Shown here: piece by piece, positions 33,769 to 43,101 of the stretch
Numbering within the stretch: the first letter of the stretch is position 1
How the letters are laid out: every line of letters starts with the position of its first letter
Source: Oerskovia jenensis
GTDB taxonomy: Bacteria > Actinomycetota > Actinomycetes > Actinomycetales > Cellulomonadaceae
Assembly: GCF_016907235.1 (NCBI RefSeq)
Contig: NZ_JAFBBO010000001.1
Span: 1,860,001-1,924,000, forward strand
DNA length: 64,000 nucleotides
Direction of reading: 5' to 3'
The notes under the pieces: model-generated
What the model saw: the letters and a program-made list of their open reading frames with translations, nothing else
Told to the model about the DNA's origin: nothing
Database searches by the model: none
Position numbers and translations under genes: made by a program

Positions 33769-35436
33769 TCACGAGAGCCAGGCCGTGGAGTAGTTGGCGT
33801 AGGCGACGCCGTTGAACGTCGTGCCGTGGATCTCGGGCGACTGGAGGTAGACGCGCTGGACGATCTGGGTGAGCGGCACGAAGTAGCCCTGATCGAGCAC
33901 GTACGTCTCGAGCTCGTCGACGAGCTCGGCCCTCGTGCCCCGGTCCGCCGCGTCGGCGATCCCGGCCCGGAGCGCGTTGAGCGTCGGGTCGCTCTCGCCG
34001 ACCGCGAACCAGTCCTCGCCGCCGTCGGTGCTCGTGAGGACGTTCGCGACCGTGCCCACGTCGATGAAGCTGCGGGTCACGTTGGACAGGGCGACCGACG
34101 TGTTGCCGTTGATGCGGTCCAGGTATCCCGCGACGTCGAGCTTCTGCAGCTCGACCTCGAAGCCGATCGACGTGAGCTGTTGCGCGACGAGCTCCTCGAC
34201 GGGCTGCGAGGTGCTCAGGTAGGGGGTCGGGTAGAGCGTGAGCGTGAGCCGTTGGCCGTCCTTGACCCGGACGCCGTCAGGACCCTCGTCCCAGCCGGCC
34301 TCGTCGAGCAGCCGCGCCGACTCCTTCGGGTCGTAGGTGAGGAGGTCGGCGTGGTCTCCCGCCTCGGGGACGCCGCTCTGGATGAAGGACTCGGCGGGCA
34401 GCCAGTCCTCGGTGTAGACCGTCGAGAGGAGCTCGTTGCGGTCGATACCGTGCTGCACGGCCTGCCGCACCCGCACGTCGTCGAAGAACGGGGCCTTCGT
34501 GCTGACCTTGTACCCGTGCACGAACCCGAGGTAGCGCGGCGTCTCGACGACGAAGCCGTTCTCGCGAAGGGCAGAGATCTCCTGCGGGGAGATGTTGAAC
34601 GCGACGTCGGCCTGGTGGGACTGGACGGCCGACGAGCGCAGCGAGTCCTCCTTGACGATCTTGTAGGTGACCGAGTCGAGGTAGGCCGCCCCCGTGTGCC
34701 CCAGCGCCTCGGGACCCCACGCGTAGTCGTCGCGCCGGGTCAGCACGACGCTGTCGCCCTCGGCCCACGACTCGACGACGAACGGTCCGCTGCCGGTCTG
34801 CCGGAGCAGGTCACCCTGCTCCTCGAGGCTGAGGCCGATGCTTGCCGGGGCGAGCAGTATCGAGCCGTGATAGCCGAGCGTGGCGATGAAGCCGAGCGTC
34901 GGCTGCGTGAAGTGCACCTTGACGGTCGTCGCGTCGACCGCCTCCGAACGGTCGTAGGACGCGGAGGGAAAGAGGCCGATCCGGGTGATCCCGCGTTCGG
35001 GGTCCCCCGTGGCCCAGCTGTCGATGTTGGCGACGACCGCGGCGGCGTCGAGCGGGCTGCCGTCGGAGAAGGTCACGCCCTCCTTGAGGTGGAGCGTGAA
35101 CTCGCGCGCGTCGTCGCTCTCCTCCCAGCTCTCGGCGACCCAGGGGCTGATGTTCCCCTCGGGGTCCACGTAGACGAGCTTGTCGGTGATGTGCCCCCAC
35201 ACGTTGCCCTCGTAGCTGGAGATCGCGCTCTTGCTCGGTGCCCAGCCGGCGTCGAAGTTGTTGATGAGCACGGTGATGTCCCCACCCTGCCGGGGGCTGG
35301 AGGACTCGCCCGGCGAGGCTCCGGCTCCTCCCGTCGCGCACGCGGCGAGCAGTGCGGCAGCGGTCCCCGCGACGACGGCGAGGCGCGCGGTCCGGGTCAG
35401 CGCCCACAGGCGGTGGGCGGTCTGGGTGCGGTTCAC
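33769..35436 (-). CDS. Peptide ABC transporter substrate-binding lipoprotein
   Basis: About 555 residues from a GTG eight bases after AGGAGG. The signal peptide ends in the lipobox AALLAACAT, so the protein is lipid-anchored outside the cell. The body is a family 5 binding protein: GNVWGHITDKLVYVD, FTLHLKEGVTFSDGSPLDAA and DDVRVRQAVQHGIDRNEL are hallmark segments. It captures peptides (or related ligands) for the permeases downstream. The specificity cannot be read from sequence. Confidence 0.94.
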   Translation of the reverse strand: MNRTQTAHRLWALTRTARLAVVAGTAAALLAACATGGAGASPGESSSPRQGGDITVLINNFDAGWAPSKSAISSYEGNVWGHITDKLVYVDPEGNISPWVAESWEESDDAREFTLHLKEGVTFSDGSPLDAAAVVANIDSWATGDPERGITRIGLFPSASYDRSEAVDATTVKVHFTQPTLGFIATLGYHGSILLAPASIGLSLEEQGDLLRQTGSGPFVVESWAEGDSVVLTRRDDYAWGPEALGHTGAAYLDSVTYKIVKEDSLRSSAVQSHQADVAFNISPQEISALRENGFVVETPRYLGFVHGYKVSTKAPFFDDVRVRQAVQHGIDRNELLSTVYTEDWLPAESFIQSGVPEAGDHADLLTYDPKESARLLDEAGWDEGPDGVRVKDGQRLTLTLYPTPYLSTSQPVEELVAQQLTSIGFEVELQKLDVAGYLDRINGNTSVALSNVTRSFIDVGTVANVLTSTDGGEDWFAVGESDPTLNALRAGIADAADRGTRAELVDELETYVLDQGYFVPLTQIVQRVYLQSPEIHGTTFNGVAYANYSTAWLS

Positions 35437-35506
35437 GGGAGTGACCTCCTGAGGTGGGTCAGGTCTGGCGCGGGGCCGGTCGGCCGCACGGGAGGGACGG
35501 TGGGGT

Positions 35507-36913
35507 TCATGGGGCGCTCGCGTACGCGTCGGCCCGGGGGATCGCCTTGCCGGGGTTGAGCAGGTCGTCCGGGTCGAGGGCGTGCTTGATCGCGCGTTGT
35601 GCCTGGACGGTGCGTTCACCGAGCTCGAGCCCGGCCCAGTCGAGCTTGGTCGACCCGATGCCGTGCTCGCCGGACACGGTCCCGCCGCGGGACAGGGCGA
35701 AGCGCACGAGGTCGGTCGCGGCGTCGATCAGGTCGTCGGGCAGGACCGCGGGGTCTGCGCCCGGGCTGATCAGGCGGGAGACCACGGGGTGCAGGTTGCC
35801 GTCGCCCGCGTGGGCGACCGCGGACACGTCGACGCCGTAGCGTGCCTCGATCTCGGAGAAGTAGGCGTACACGTCGGGCAGGGCCGAGCGCGGGACGGCG
35901 ATGTCCTCGCCGACGAGCCAGCGCGGGACGCCCTGGCCGAACCCGCGACCCGAGCGACGCAGCTCCCAGAGCCGCTGCGCGTCCTCGGCGGTCTCGGCCC
36001 GGACGGTCCCGCCGACGGCGACCAGCGCCGCGGTCAGGTCCCGCTCCTGCTCGTCGATCCCGTACCCGTCGATCTCCACGAGGACGAGGGACGCGCCCCG
36101 CGTGCGCAGGTCCGAGCCGGAGGCCCGGTCGATGTCGCGCAGGGTGGGTTCGTCGAGGAACTCCACGATCGCCGGTCGCACGGGGGTCGCGGTGATCGCG
36201 GCGAGCGCGCGGGCGCCGTCGGGCGTGCTCGGGAAGAACGCGGTGAGGGTGCGCCGTGCGACCGGGACGGGGTGCAGACGCAGGGTCGCGCCCACGACGA
36301 TCCCCAGCACGCCCTCCGAGCCGACGAACAGCGAGACGAGGTCCAGGCCCGTGACTCCCTTGACGGAACGCTGCCCGACCGAGATCAGGCTCCCGTCGGC
36401 CAGCACCACGTCGAGCGCCAGCACGGACTCGCGCGTGACCCCGTACTTGGCGCACCGCAGGCCGCCGGCGTTCGTGGCGATGTTCCCGCCGAGCGTCGAG
36501 ATCTCGTGGCTCGCCGGGTCGGGCGCGTAGAACAGGCCGTACGGTGCGAGGTGCGTGTTGAGGTCGGCGTTGAGGACGCCCGGCTCCACGACGGCGAGCT
36601 CGTCGAGCGGCGCGACCTCCACGATGCGGCGCAGCCGCTCGGTCGAGATCACGAGCTGGTCGGGCCGCGCGGACGCCCCTCCGGACAGCCCGGTCCCGGC
36701 CCCACGGGGCACGACCTGCACGCCGAGCGACGCCGCGGTCCGGACGAGCGCCTGGACCTCGTGCGGGGTGGTCGGGAGTGCCACGGTCGGACCATCGTGC
36801 CCGGCGGCCGCGGCCCGGGTGCCGGCGTCGTGCAGGTAGGCGGCGGTCCGGGTGGACGCCGGGAGCACCGTGATCCCTGGGTGCTCACGAGCCAGCGCCT
36901 CGATGAGGGTCAT
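35507..36913 (-). CDS. FAD-linked oxidase, glycolate/D-lactate dehydrogenase type
   Basis: 468 residues from the ATG at 36913 after GGAGAC. The N-terminal FAD domain has VVPRGAGTGLSGGAS and the GGNIATNAGGLRCAKYG stretch; the C-terminal domain has HAGDGNLHP and SGEHGIGSTKLDW, both diagnostic for GlcD/Dld-type 2-hydroxyacid dehydrogenases. It would oxidise glycolate, D-lactate or 2-hydroxyglutarate. It begins the minus-strand run that continues with the peptide importer 70 bases on; a 2-oxo acid product could feed the aminotransferase of the same run. Confidence 0.93.
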   Translation of the reverse strand: MTLIEALAREHPGITVLPASTRTAAYLHDAGTRAAAAGHDGPTVALPTTPHEVQALVRTAASLGVQVVPRGAGTGLSGGASARPDQLVISTERLRRIVEVAPLDELAVVEPGVLNADLNTHLAPYGLFYAPDPASHEISTLGGNIATNAGGLRCAKYGVTRESVLALDVVLADGSLISVGQRSVKGVTGLDLVSLFVGSEGVLGIVVGATLRLHPVPVARRTLTAFFPSTPDGARALAAITATPVRPAIVEFLDEPTLRDIDRASGSDLRTRGASLVLVEIDGYGIDEQERDLTAALVAVGGTVRAETAEDAQRLWELRRSGRGFGQGVPRWLVGEDIAVPRSALPDVYAYFSEIEARYGVDVSAVAHAGDGNLHPVVSRLISPGADPAVLPDDLIDAATDLVRFALSRGGTVSGEHGIGSTKLDWAGLELGERTVQAQRAIKHALDPDDLLNPGKAIPRADAYASAP

Positions 36914-37137
36914 GATCGGGTCTCCGTAGGTCGGGTCGTCGGGTGGCCGTGACCCTACGGACACACCGTCGCCTTTCAAGGGGCGGGACGGTTCGTCTCA
37001 GGATGCAGGCGCACGTAACGTCGCCCCGTCGCGGCCGGTGTTACCTCCCCTCGTCACCGTCGGCGTTCCGTGCCATCGTGGAAGAGGCGCCGACGACGCC
37101 ACCCCTCTGTGGATCTGCCGTGGACAAGGAGCACCCG

Positions 37138-37512
37138 ATGGTCTCGACGAGCAACGCATTCAGCAGCTTCTCGGTGAACGACCTGGACGCCGCGCGGGCG
37201 TTCTACGCCGACGTCGTGGGCATCGAGGTCGACCAGACCCCCATGGGCCTGGACCTGCGCCTCGGGTCGGGCGGGCACGTGTTCGTCTACCCCAAGAAGA
37301 ACCACGTCGCGGCGTCGTTCACGGTCCTCAACTTCGGGGTCGACGACGTCGAGGCAGCCGTCGACGAGCTCGTCGCGAAGGGCGTCGAGTTCGAGCGCTA
37401 CGTGGGGTTCGACCAGGACGACAAGGGCATCGCCCGCGGCCCCGAGGGCCCGGCGATCGCCTGGTTCAAGGACCCGGCGCGCAACGTCCTCGCGATCCTG
37501 AGCAACCCGTGA
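37138..37512 (+). CDS. VOC (glyoxalase-fold) protein
   Basis: 124 residues from an ATG seven bases after AAGGAG. Two beta-alpha-beta-beta-beta units: NAFSSFSVNDLDAARAFYAD and FTVLNFGVDDVEAAVDELVA, ending KDPARNVLAILSN. The metal-binding His/Glu set is not complete by eye, so the catalytic class is open. It forms a two-gene unit with the next gene through a GTGA overlap. Confidence 0.9.
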   Translation: MVSTSNAFSSFSVNDLDAARAFYADVVGIEVDQTPMGLDLRLGSGGHVFVYPKKNHVAASFTVLNFGVDDVEAAVDELVAKGVEFERYVGFDQDDKGIARGPEGPAIAWFKDPARNVLAILSNP

Positions 37513-38096
37513 GCACCGCGGTCTCGTCGCACGAGCACCTCCTGGCGGCGCACGGCGACGCCATCGGGGCGTTCGACCACCTGGTCCGGCGGGTCCAGGA
37601 CGACCAGTGGGACCTGCCCACGCCCGACGACGAGTGGACCGTCCACGACCTCGTCAACCACCTGGTCTCGGAACAGCTCTGGGCGCCCGAGCTGCTCGCA
37701 GGGCGAACGGTCGAGGACGTGGGGTCGGTGTTCGACGGCGACGTCCTGGGCGACGACCCGATCGACGCGTGGATCGACGCGTCGACCCAGTCGCGCGAGG
37801 CGTTCCTGGTCCCCGGCGCCCTGGACCGGGTGGTGCACCTGTCGTACGGCGACGCCCCGGCGACCGAGTACGCGCACCAGATGACGTTCGACCTCACGGT
37901 GCACGCGTGGGACCTGGCCCAGGGCATCGGCGTCGACGCGGACCTCGGGTCGGAGCTCGTGGCGTTCGTCCTGGGCTACGCCCGGCGTCGCAAGGGCATG
38001 TTCGCGGCGAGCCGCCTGTTCGCGGGCCCGCTCCCCGTGCCCGACGACGCGCCCGACCTCACGAGGCTGCTCGCCCTGGCAGGGCGTCAGACCTGA
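37509..38096 (+). CDS. DinB/maleylpyruvate isomerase-like (TIGR03086) protein
   Basis: 195 residues with the MDMPI N-terminal four-helix fold: WTVHDLVNHLVSEQLWAPEL, then SREAFLVPGALDRVVHLSYG and QMTFDLTVHAWDLAQGIG. The spaced His residues (H63-like HDLVNH and HAWD) fit a metal site. In actinobacteria these enzymes often use mycothiol as partner thiol; the reaction here is unknown. Translationally coupled to the VOC gene. Confidence 0.88.
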   Translation: MSTAVSSHEHLLAAHGDAIGAFDHLVRRVQDDQWDLPTPDDEWTVHDLVNHLVSEQLWAPELLAGRTVEDVGSVFDGDVLGDDPIDAWIDASTQSREAFLVPGALDRVVHLSYGDAPATEYAHQMTFDLTVHAWDLAQGIGVDADLGSELVAFVLGYARRRKGMFAASRLFAGPLPVPDDAPDLTRLLALAGRQT

Positions 38097-38120
38097 GAGG
38101 GGCGGGCTCCTCAGGGACGA

Positions 38121-38157
38121 CGACGGCGCCCGGCCCGGGTAGGGCGGGGCGCCGTCG
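38121..38157. terminator. Convergent terminator hairpin
   Basis: CGACGGCGCCC pairs with GGGCGCCGTCG around a 15-base loop, between the plus-strand stop at 38096 and the fprA stop at 38197. Confidence 0.65.
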
Positions 38158-38196
38158 CGTGGTGCGTGGTGTGCGGGTGGTGCGTCGCTCGGCGGG

Positions 38197-39579
38197 TCAG
38201 TGCGTGCCGGTGGCTGCCTCGGTCTGGCGGCGGGCGATGCGGATCATGTCCTCGCGGGGCACGACCTTGACGCGCTCGCGCCCGTGCGGCTCCCCCAGGG
38301 TGCGCTCGTGGGCGTCCAGGACCTCCCAGTCGGCCCACTGGACGACGTCGACCCCGCGCTCGGTCAGGAACTCCACGATGCTCTCCGGCTCGGGGTGGGC
38401 GGCCGTGCGGGAGTCGGCGAGGTCCTCGACGAGGTGGCGGACGGTCTCGGACGCGTCGGACTTGGTGTGCCCGATCAGCCCGACCGGGCCACGCTTGATC
38501 CACCCCGTGGCATACACCCCCGGGATCTGCGCACCATCGATGTCGATCACCCGACCCTCACGGTTGGGAATCACACCCTTGAGATCGTCGAACGGGATCT
38601 CGGGCAACGGCGACCCGAAGTACCCCACCGCGCGGTAGACCGCCTGCACCGGCCACTCGACAAACTCCCCCGTCCCGCTGACGGTCCCGTCCCCGTTCAA
38701 CCGCGTCCGCTCCGTGCGCAACCCCTCGACCTTGCCATCCCCCAGCACCGCGACCGGCGCATGCAGGAAATGCAGGTGCAACCGCCGCGAAGCCGTGAAC
38801 TCCGACGGGTCCTTCAACGTCCAGTCCGTCAACGTCTTGACGACCTGCTTCGTCTGGTTCGAGGAGTTGATCGCCGCCATCGACCCCTCGTCGAACTCGA
38901 AGTCCTCCGGATACACGATCACGTCCACGTCCGGCACGTGCCCCAGCTCGCGCAGCTCCAGCGGGGAGAACTTCGCCTGCGCCGGACCACGACGCGCGAA
39001 CACGTGCACGTCCGTCACCGGCGACTCCTTCAACCCCTGGTACACGTTCTCCGGGATCTCCGTCGGCAGAAGATCATCAGCATGCTTGGCCAGCACCCGC
39101 GCCACGTCCAGCGCCACGTTCCCCGCCCCCAGCACCGCGACCTGCCGAGCCTCGAGCGGCCACGTGCGCGGCACGTCCGGGTGACCGTCGTACCACGACA
39201 CGAAATCGGCCGCACCGAACGAACCCGGCAGATCGATCCCCTCGATCGCCAACGCCGCATCCCGGATCGAGCCCGTCGAGAAGATCACCGCGTCATAGAA
39301 CTGCCGCAGATCATCCAGCTTCAGATCCACCCCGTACTCGACATTGGCGAGCAGGCGCACATCACCACGCGCCAACACCTTGTGCAACGCCACGATGATC
39401 TGCTTGATCCGCGGATGATCCGGAGCCACCCCGTACCGCACCAACCCGAACGGCGCAGGAAGACGCTCGAACAGGTCGATACTCACCTCGACGTCCGTCT
39501 TCGACAGAATGTCCGCCGCATAGATACCAGCAGGACCAGCGCCAACAATGGCGACACGCAACGGACGAGAGCTGCTCAC
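38197..39579 (-). CDS. fprA: Ferredoxin/adrenodoxin-type NADP+ reductase FprA
   Basis: 460 residues from a GTG (MSSSRPLRVAIVGAGPAGIY). FAD-binding GAGPAGIYAADIL, the LPAPFGLVRYGVAPDHP motif, NADP-binding VLGAGNVALDVARVL, and the C-terminal ATGWIKRGPVGLIGHTK are those of mycobacterial FprA and mitochondrial adrenodoxin reductase. It passes electrons from NADPH to ferredoxins that serve P450s or other oxygenases; none is adjacent. Monocistronic, with GGAAGG about 12 bases before the start. Confidence 0.95.
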   Translation of the reverse strand: MSSSRPLRVAIVGAGPAGIYAADILSKTDVEVSIDLFERLPAPFGLVRYGVAPDHPRIKQIIVALHKVLARGDVRLLANVEYGVDLKLDDLRQFYDAVIFSTGSIRDAALAIEGIDLPGSFGAADFVSWYDGHPDVPRTWPLEARQVAVLGAGNVALDVARVLAKHADDLLPTEIPENVYQGLKESPVTDVHVFARRGPAQAKFSPLELRELGHVPDVDVIVYPEDFEFDEGSMAAINSSNQTKQVVKTLTDWTLKDPSEFTASRRLHLHFLHAPVAVLGDGKVEGLRTERTRLNGDGTVSGTGEFVEWPVQAVYRAVGYFGSPLPEIPFDDLKGVIPNREGRVIDIDGAQIPGVYATGWIKRGPVGLIGHTKSDASETVRHLVEDLADSRTAAHPEPESIVEFLTERGVDVVQWADWEVLDAHERTLGEPHGRERVKVVPREDMIRIARRQTEAATGTH

Positions 39580-39844
39580 AGGAAAGAACGCCTTCCGGTC
39601 GAGGAGGGGAGAGGCGGTCCACGCCGGGGTCGGCAGCCGCACCCTTCGACGGTACGTCCTCAACCAGGGTTGAGGTCAAGGTGCACGGTGGAAGCGGCGG
39701 GGAGGACCCTGGGGACGGCCGTGCGTGACCGTCAACTGATCATCGACCTGTCCGTGAGTGCAAGCGCCGCCCCGGTGACGGTAAGGCAGCACCGCTGCCG
39801 TCTGCCCCTGAGGACTCGGGAAGCCCGGACGGGTCCGCGAACCG

Positions 39845-40609
39845 TCAGGGCTCGTAGCCCTCGACGAAGCCTCGGATCTCCCGTCGCAGGTCGTCCTCGG
39901 TCATCGGCTCTCCCCTCGAGCTACCGATCGAGAACCCATATCCCTCGATCGGCCCGTTCCGCCAGGAGAAGTCGTAGCTCCCGGGTTCGTGGGGCCTGTC
40001 GGTGACCGTGAACTCCTGACCGTCGACCGTCAGGTGCCACACCTGAGGGGCCCTTCGGGGTGCAGCGCTGGCCCGGCTCTGCAGCCGCTCGATCCGCGGC
40101 CTCAGGAGCGCGTCCATCACCGCCGGGTCCTCCCATGTCTGGACGCTGACGAGCAGCCGGTGCGGGCCGAGGTCCCGGTGCCACGCGCCGCCCACGGGAA
40201 CGAGCTCGATGTCGTAGACCACCGGGACGTCCGGGTCGCCGATCGGCTCCGGGACGTAGCCGTCGGGGAGATCGTCCTCCGAGAAGAAGAAGTTCGGTCG
40301 CACCGTCTGCTCGGCCCACGCCCGCGCCTCGTCCACGACGGCGTCGAACACCGTCGCCAGCCGCTCCGACGTGGGCCTGACGTCGCGCCCGGTGGGCACC
40401 TCGGTCAGCCGGTCCCACCACTCGCGCCACTCCGCCGCGAGCGCCGCCGACTCGTCCCCCGGCAACGCCTCGACCTCGATGCGGGGGACGAGCGCCGGAA
40501 CGTCGTCGGCCACGGGCAGCGCCAGACGGTCGCGGACGAACAGGGCCACCGTGAAGCCGGTGCCGCGCCCCACGTTGATGTTCCGCAGGTCCTGTGGTTC
40601 GTGCGTCAT
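39845..40609 (-). CDS. Hypothetical cytosolic protein
   Basis: 254 residues from an ATG after GAGGTGAGCG. Acidic, soluble and with no membrane helix. Visible repeats of the type NVGRGTGFTVALFVRDRL near the start and VWHLTVDGQEFTVTDRP, SYDFSWRNGPIEGYGFSIG towards the end suggest a small beta-rich domain at the C-terminus. I do not recognise the family. Monocistronic. Confidence 0.7.
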   Translation of the reverse strand: MTHEPQDLRNINVGRGTGFTVALFVRDRLALPVADDVPALVPRIEVEALPGDESAALAAEWREWWDRLTEVPTGRDVRPTSERLATVFDAVVDEARAWAEQTVRPNFFFSEDDLPDGYVPEPIGDPDVPVVYDIELVPVGGAWHRDLGPHRLLVSVQTWEDPAVMDALLRPRIERLQSRASAAPRRAPQVWHLTVDGQEFTVTDRPHEPGSYDFSWRNGPIEGYGFSIGSSRGEPMTEDDLRREIRGFVEGYEP

Positions 40610-41065
40610 CGCTCACCTCGTCGTCGGTCCGGCAGGAGCCGGACCGCCCATGCTAGGCCGTCGGTGACGTCCCACCGTGCGTCTCGTGCGTCGTCATGAC
40701 CGGAAGGCGATGGCCCGCATCTCGGCGCCACGCCGGGCGACGCAGGACACCTGCCGAGCAGGTTCGGCCCACCGGGATCCGTGCTCGCCGAGCGGGACCG
40801 GTGCCCGCTCAGCGAACACTCCCCCGCGAGAGTTCCCCGTCCGGCTGCGCGAGGGTCTCGTCGCTCGCGCCGCACGCCCCGAGCCGCGTGGCCCCCGCCC
40901 CGAGCAGCTCACAGGTGGCCACCACGGGTCCCCGATGACCTCGTGTCGATGCCCCGGTGAACGCCTCGGGAACGTTCGGGGAACCGGGCCGCTCACGCCA
41001 CTTTCCGGTCACTTCGCCCTCCTAGGGTGACGGCGTCCACCCGCTCGTGACTGGAGCCCCACCCC
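40610..41065. other. Intergenic region before the ugp-type operon
   Basis: About 455 bases holding the divergent promoters of the hypothetical gene and the uptake operon. No coding frame stands out. The only clear signal is the palindrome listed at 40970. Confidence 0.4.
40970..40977. promoter_or_regulatory. Possible LacI-type operator
   Basis: GAACGTTC, embedded in CTCGGGAACGTTCGGGG, is an 8-base palindrome with a CG centre, the form preferred by LacI-family regulators of sugar uptake in actinobacteria. It lies 88 bases before the first permease start. No regulator gene is adjacent. Confidence 0.35.
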
Positions 41066-42043
41066 ATGACCTCCGTGTCATCCCCTGTGCGCCCCGCGCC
41101 ACCCGCACGCCGTCGGACGATCCCCGGACGGGCCCCGGCGGCCCGGTCCCGCTTCACGCGCCCCACCCCACGGGCCCTGCGCACCTGGCTCGCGTTCCTG
41201 CTGCTCGCGGGGCCCAACGTGGTCCTGCTGCTCGTGTTCGTCTACCGCCCGCTGCTGCAGAGCTTCTACTACTCGACCCTGCAGTGGAACATGGGCTCGC
41301 CCACGGCCCGCTCGGTCGGCCTCGGCAACTACGTCGAGTGGTTCCAGGACCCGACGACGGCCGACGTCATGGTCACGACGGGCGTCTTCACGGTCGCGAC
41401 CGTGGGTGGCTCGCTGATCCTGGGCCTGGGCCTGGCCCTGCTGCTGAACCGCCGCCTGAAGGGCCGCGGGTTCGCGCGGACCGTGGTGTTCGCGCCCTAC
41501 GTGCTGTCGGGCGTCGCGGTCGGCATGCTGTGGCTGTTCATCTTCGACCCGCGCTACGGCCTGCTCTCGGCGGGCCTGCGCGCGATCGGGCTCGAGTCCC
41601 CCGACTGGTACACGACCTCGCCCTGGGCGCTCGTCATGATCATCGTCGTCTACCTGTGGAAGAACGTCGGGTACGTCGCCCTGATCTTCCTGGCCGGTCT
41701 CCAGGCCGTCCCGCTCGAGCTCAAGCAGGCAGCAGCCCTCGACGGCGCGTCCTCGGCCCGCACGTTCCGCTCGATCGTCCTGCCGCTGCTCGCACCCACG
41801 ACCTTCTTCCTCACGGTCACGACGCTGCTGAGCTCGCTCCAGTCGTTCGACATCATCCAGGCCATGACCAAGGGCGGGCCGCTCGGCTCGACCACGACGC
41901 TCATGTACCAGATCTACGAGGAGGGCTTCGTGACCGGCCGCGCCGGCTACGCGTCGGCCGTCGCGACGATCCTGTTCCTCCTGCTGCTGGTCGTCACGGT
42001 CGTCCAGCTGCGCTTCGTCGAGAAGAAGGTGCACTACGCATGA
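41066..42043 (+). CDS. ugpA: Glycerol-phosphate/sugar ABC permease UgpA-like
   Basis: 325 residues, six main helices after a 40-residue basic N-terminus. The EAA loop is AAALDGASSARTFRSIVLPLL-like (truncated here: ELKQAAALDGASSARTF), and SFDIIQAMTKGGPLGSTT follows. It is a MalF/UgpA-type channel subunit. The operon ends in a glycerophosphodiesterase, which favours glycerophosphodiester or glycerol-3-phosphate as substrate. No ATPase is encoded in the cluster; a shared MsiK-type ATPase elsewhere would be needed. Confidence 0.9.
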   Translation: MTSVSSPVRPAPPARRRTIPGRAPAARSRFTRPTPRALRTWLAFLLLAGPNVVLLLVFVYRPLLQSFYYSTLQWNMGSPTARSVGLGNYVEWFQDPTTADVMVTTGVFTVATVGGSLILGLGLALLLNRRLKGRGFARTVVFAPYVLSGVAVGMLWLFIFDPRYGLLSAGLRAIGLESPDWYTTSPWALVMIIVVYLWKNVGYVALIFLAGLQAVPLELKQAAALDGASSARTFRSIVLPLLAPTTFFLTVTTLLSSLQSFDIIQAMTKGGPLGSTTTLMYQIYEEGFVTGRAGYASAVATILFLLLLVVTVVQLRFVEKKVHYA

Positions 42044-43035
42044 GCGTCCAGAACCCGGTGCGAGAGTCCCCGGCCCCCGCGCCGCACCAGTCCTCGACCG
42101 CAGCCTCGGGCGCGCCCAGCGCTCAGCACGCCGGACCACCCGTGGACGCACCACCGGCCCCCGTCGGTGCCGGCCACCGCCCGACCGGCGGCCGACCGCC
42201 GGAACGCACGCGCCGTCGTCGGCCCCTGTACCTGGGCTCGTACGCGACCCTGCTGGTCGCGACCGTCGTCATGGCGCTGCCGCTCGTGTGGATGGTGCTC
42301 GCGAGCTTCAAGCGCCCCGACGAGCTGTACTCGATCCCGCTCCAGTGGCTCCCGCAGAACCTCGACCTCGCGAACTACGTCCAGACGACGCAGAGCATCC
42401 CCGTCGGGCAGCTGTTCCTCAACAGCGTGGGCCTGACGGTCGTCGGCTCGACGCTCAAGCTGCTGCTCGGCCTGTGCTGCGCGTACGCGCTCGTGTTCCT
42501 CGACGTCCCGTTCAAGCGCGCGGTCTTCGTCCTGGTCCTGTTCACGCTGCTCATCCCGCAGCAGATCACGATCATCCCCAACTACACGCTCGTCGCCCAG
42601 CTCGGGTGGCTCAACACCTACCAGGGCATCCTCGTGCCGGGCCTGGCGAGCGCGTTCGGGACCTTCCTGTTCCGTCAGCACTTCCTGTCGCTGCCGATCT
42701 CGATCCTCGAGGCCGCCGAGCTCGACGGCGCGGGCCACTGGCGCAAGCTGTGGCGCTTCGTCGTGCCGCTGTCCTACCCCACCATCGCGGCCGTCGCGCT
42801 CGTGTCCGTCGTCGCCGAGTGGAACGACTACCTGTGGCCGTTCCTCGTGACCGACGACGCCGAGAAGATGACGCTCCCCGTCGGCCTCACGCTCCTGCAG
42901 AGCGTCGACGGCATGAACAACTGGGGCGTCCTGATGGCCGCGACCGTGCTCGTGACCCTCCCGATCCTGATCGTCTTCCTGTTCCTCCAGCGCCGGCTCG
43001 TCGCCGGGCTCACCGCCGGAGCCGTGACCGGCTGA
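42040..43035 (+). CDS. ugpE: Glycerol-phosphate/sugar ABC permease UgpE-like
   Basis: 331 residues; the ATG overlaps the ugpA stop (ATGA). The first 65 residues are a Pro/Ala-rich cytosolic extension not seen in most family members. Then six helices, with the EAA loop ILEAAELDGAGHWRKLWRF and the AEWNDYLWPFLV motif of MalG/UgpE permeases. Pairs with UgpA. Confidence 0.9.
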   Translation: MSVQNPVRESPAPAPHQSSTAASGAPSAQHAGPPVDAPPAPVGAGHRPTGGRPPERTRRRRPLYLGSYATLLVATVVMALPLVWMVLASFKRPDELYSIPLQWLPQNLDLANYVQTTQSIPVGQLFLNSVGLTVVGSTLKLLLGLCCAYALVFLDVPFKRAVFVLVLFTLLIPQQITIIPNYTLVAQLGWLNTYQGILVPGLASAFGTFLFRQHFLSLPISILEAAELDGAGHWRKLWRFVVPLSYPTIAAVALVSVVAEWNDYLWPFLVTDDAEKMTLPVGLTLLQSVDGMNNWGVLMAATVLVTLPILIVFLFLQRRLVAGLTAGAVTG

Positions 43036-43101
43036 CACGCCGGTCCTCCCCTGTCCCCCGGCGCCTGCCGGATCGCTGTTCCCCACCCCAAGGAGCATCA
43101 C

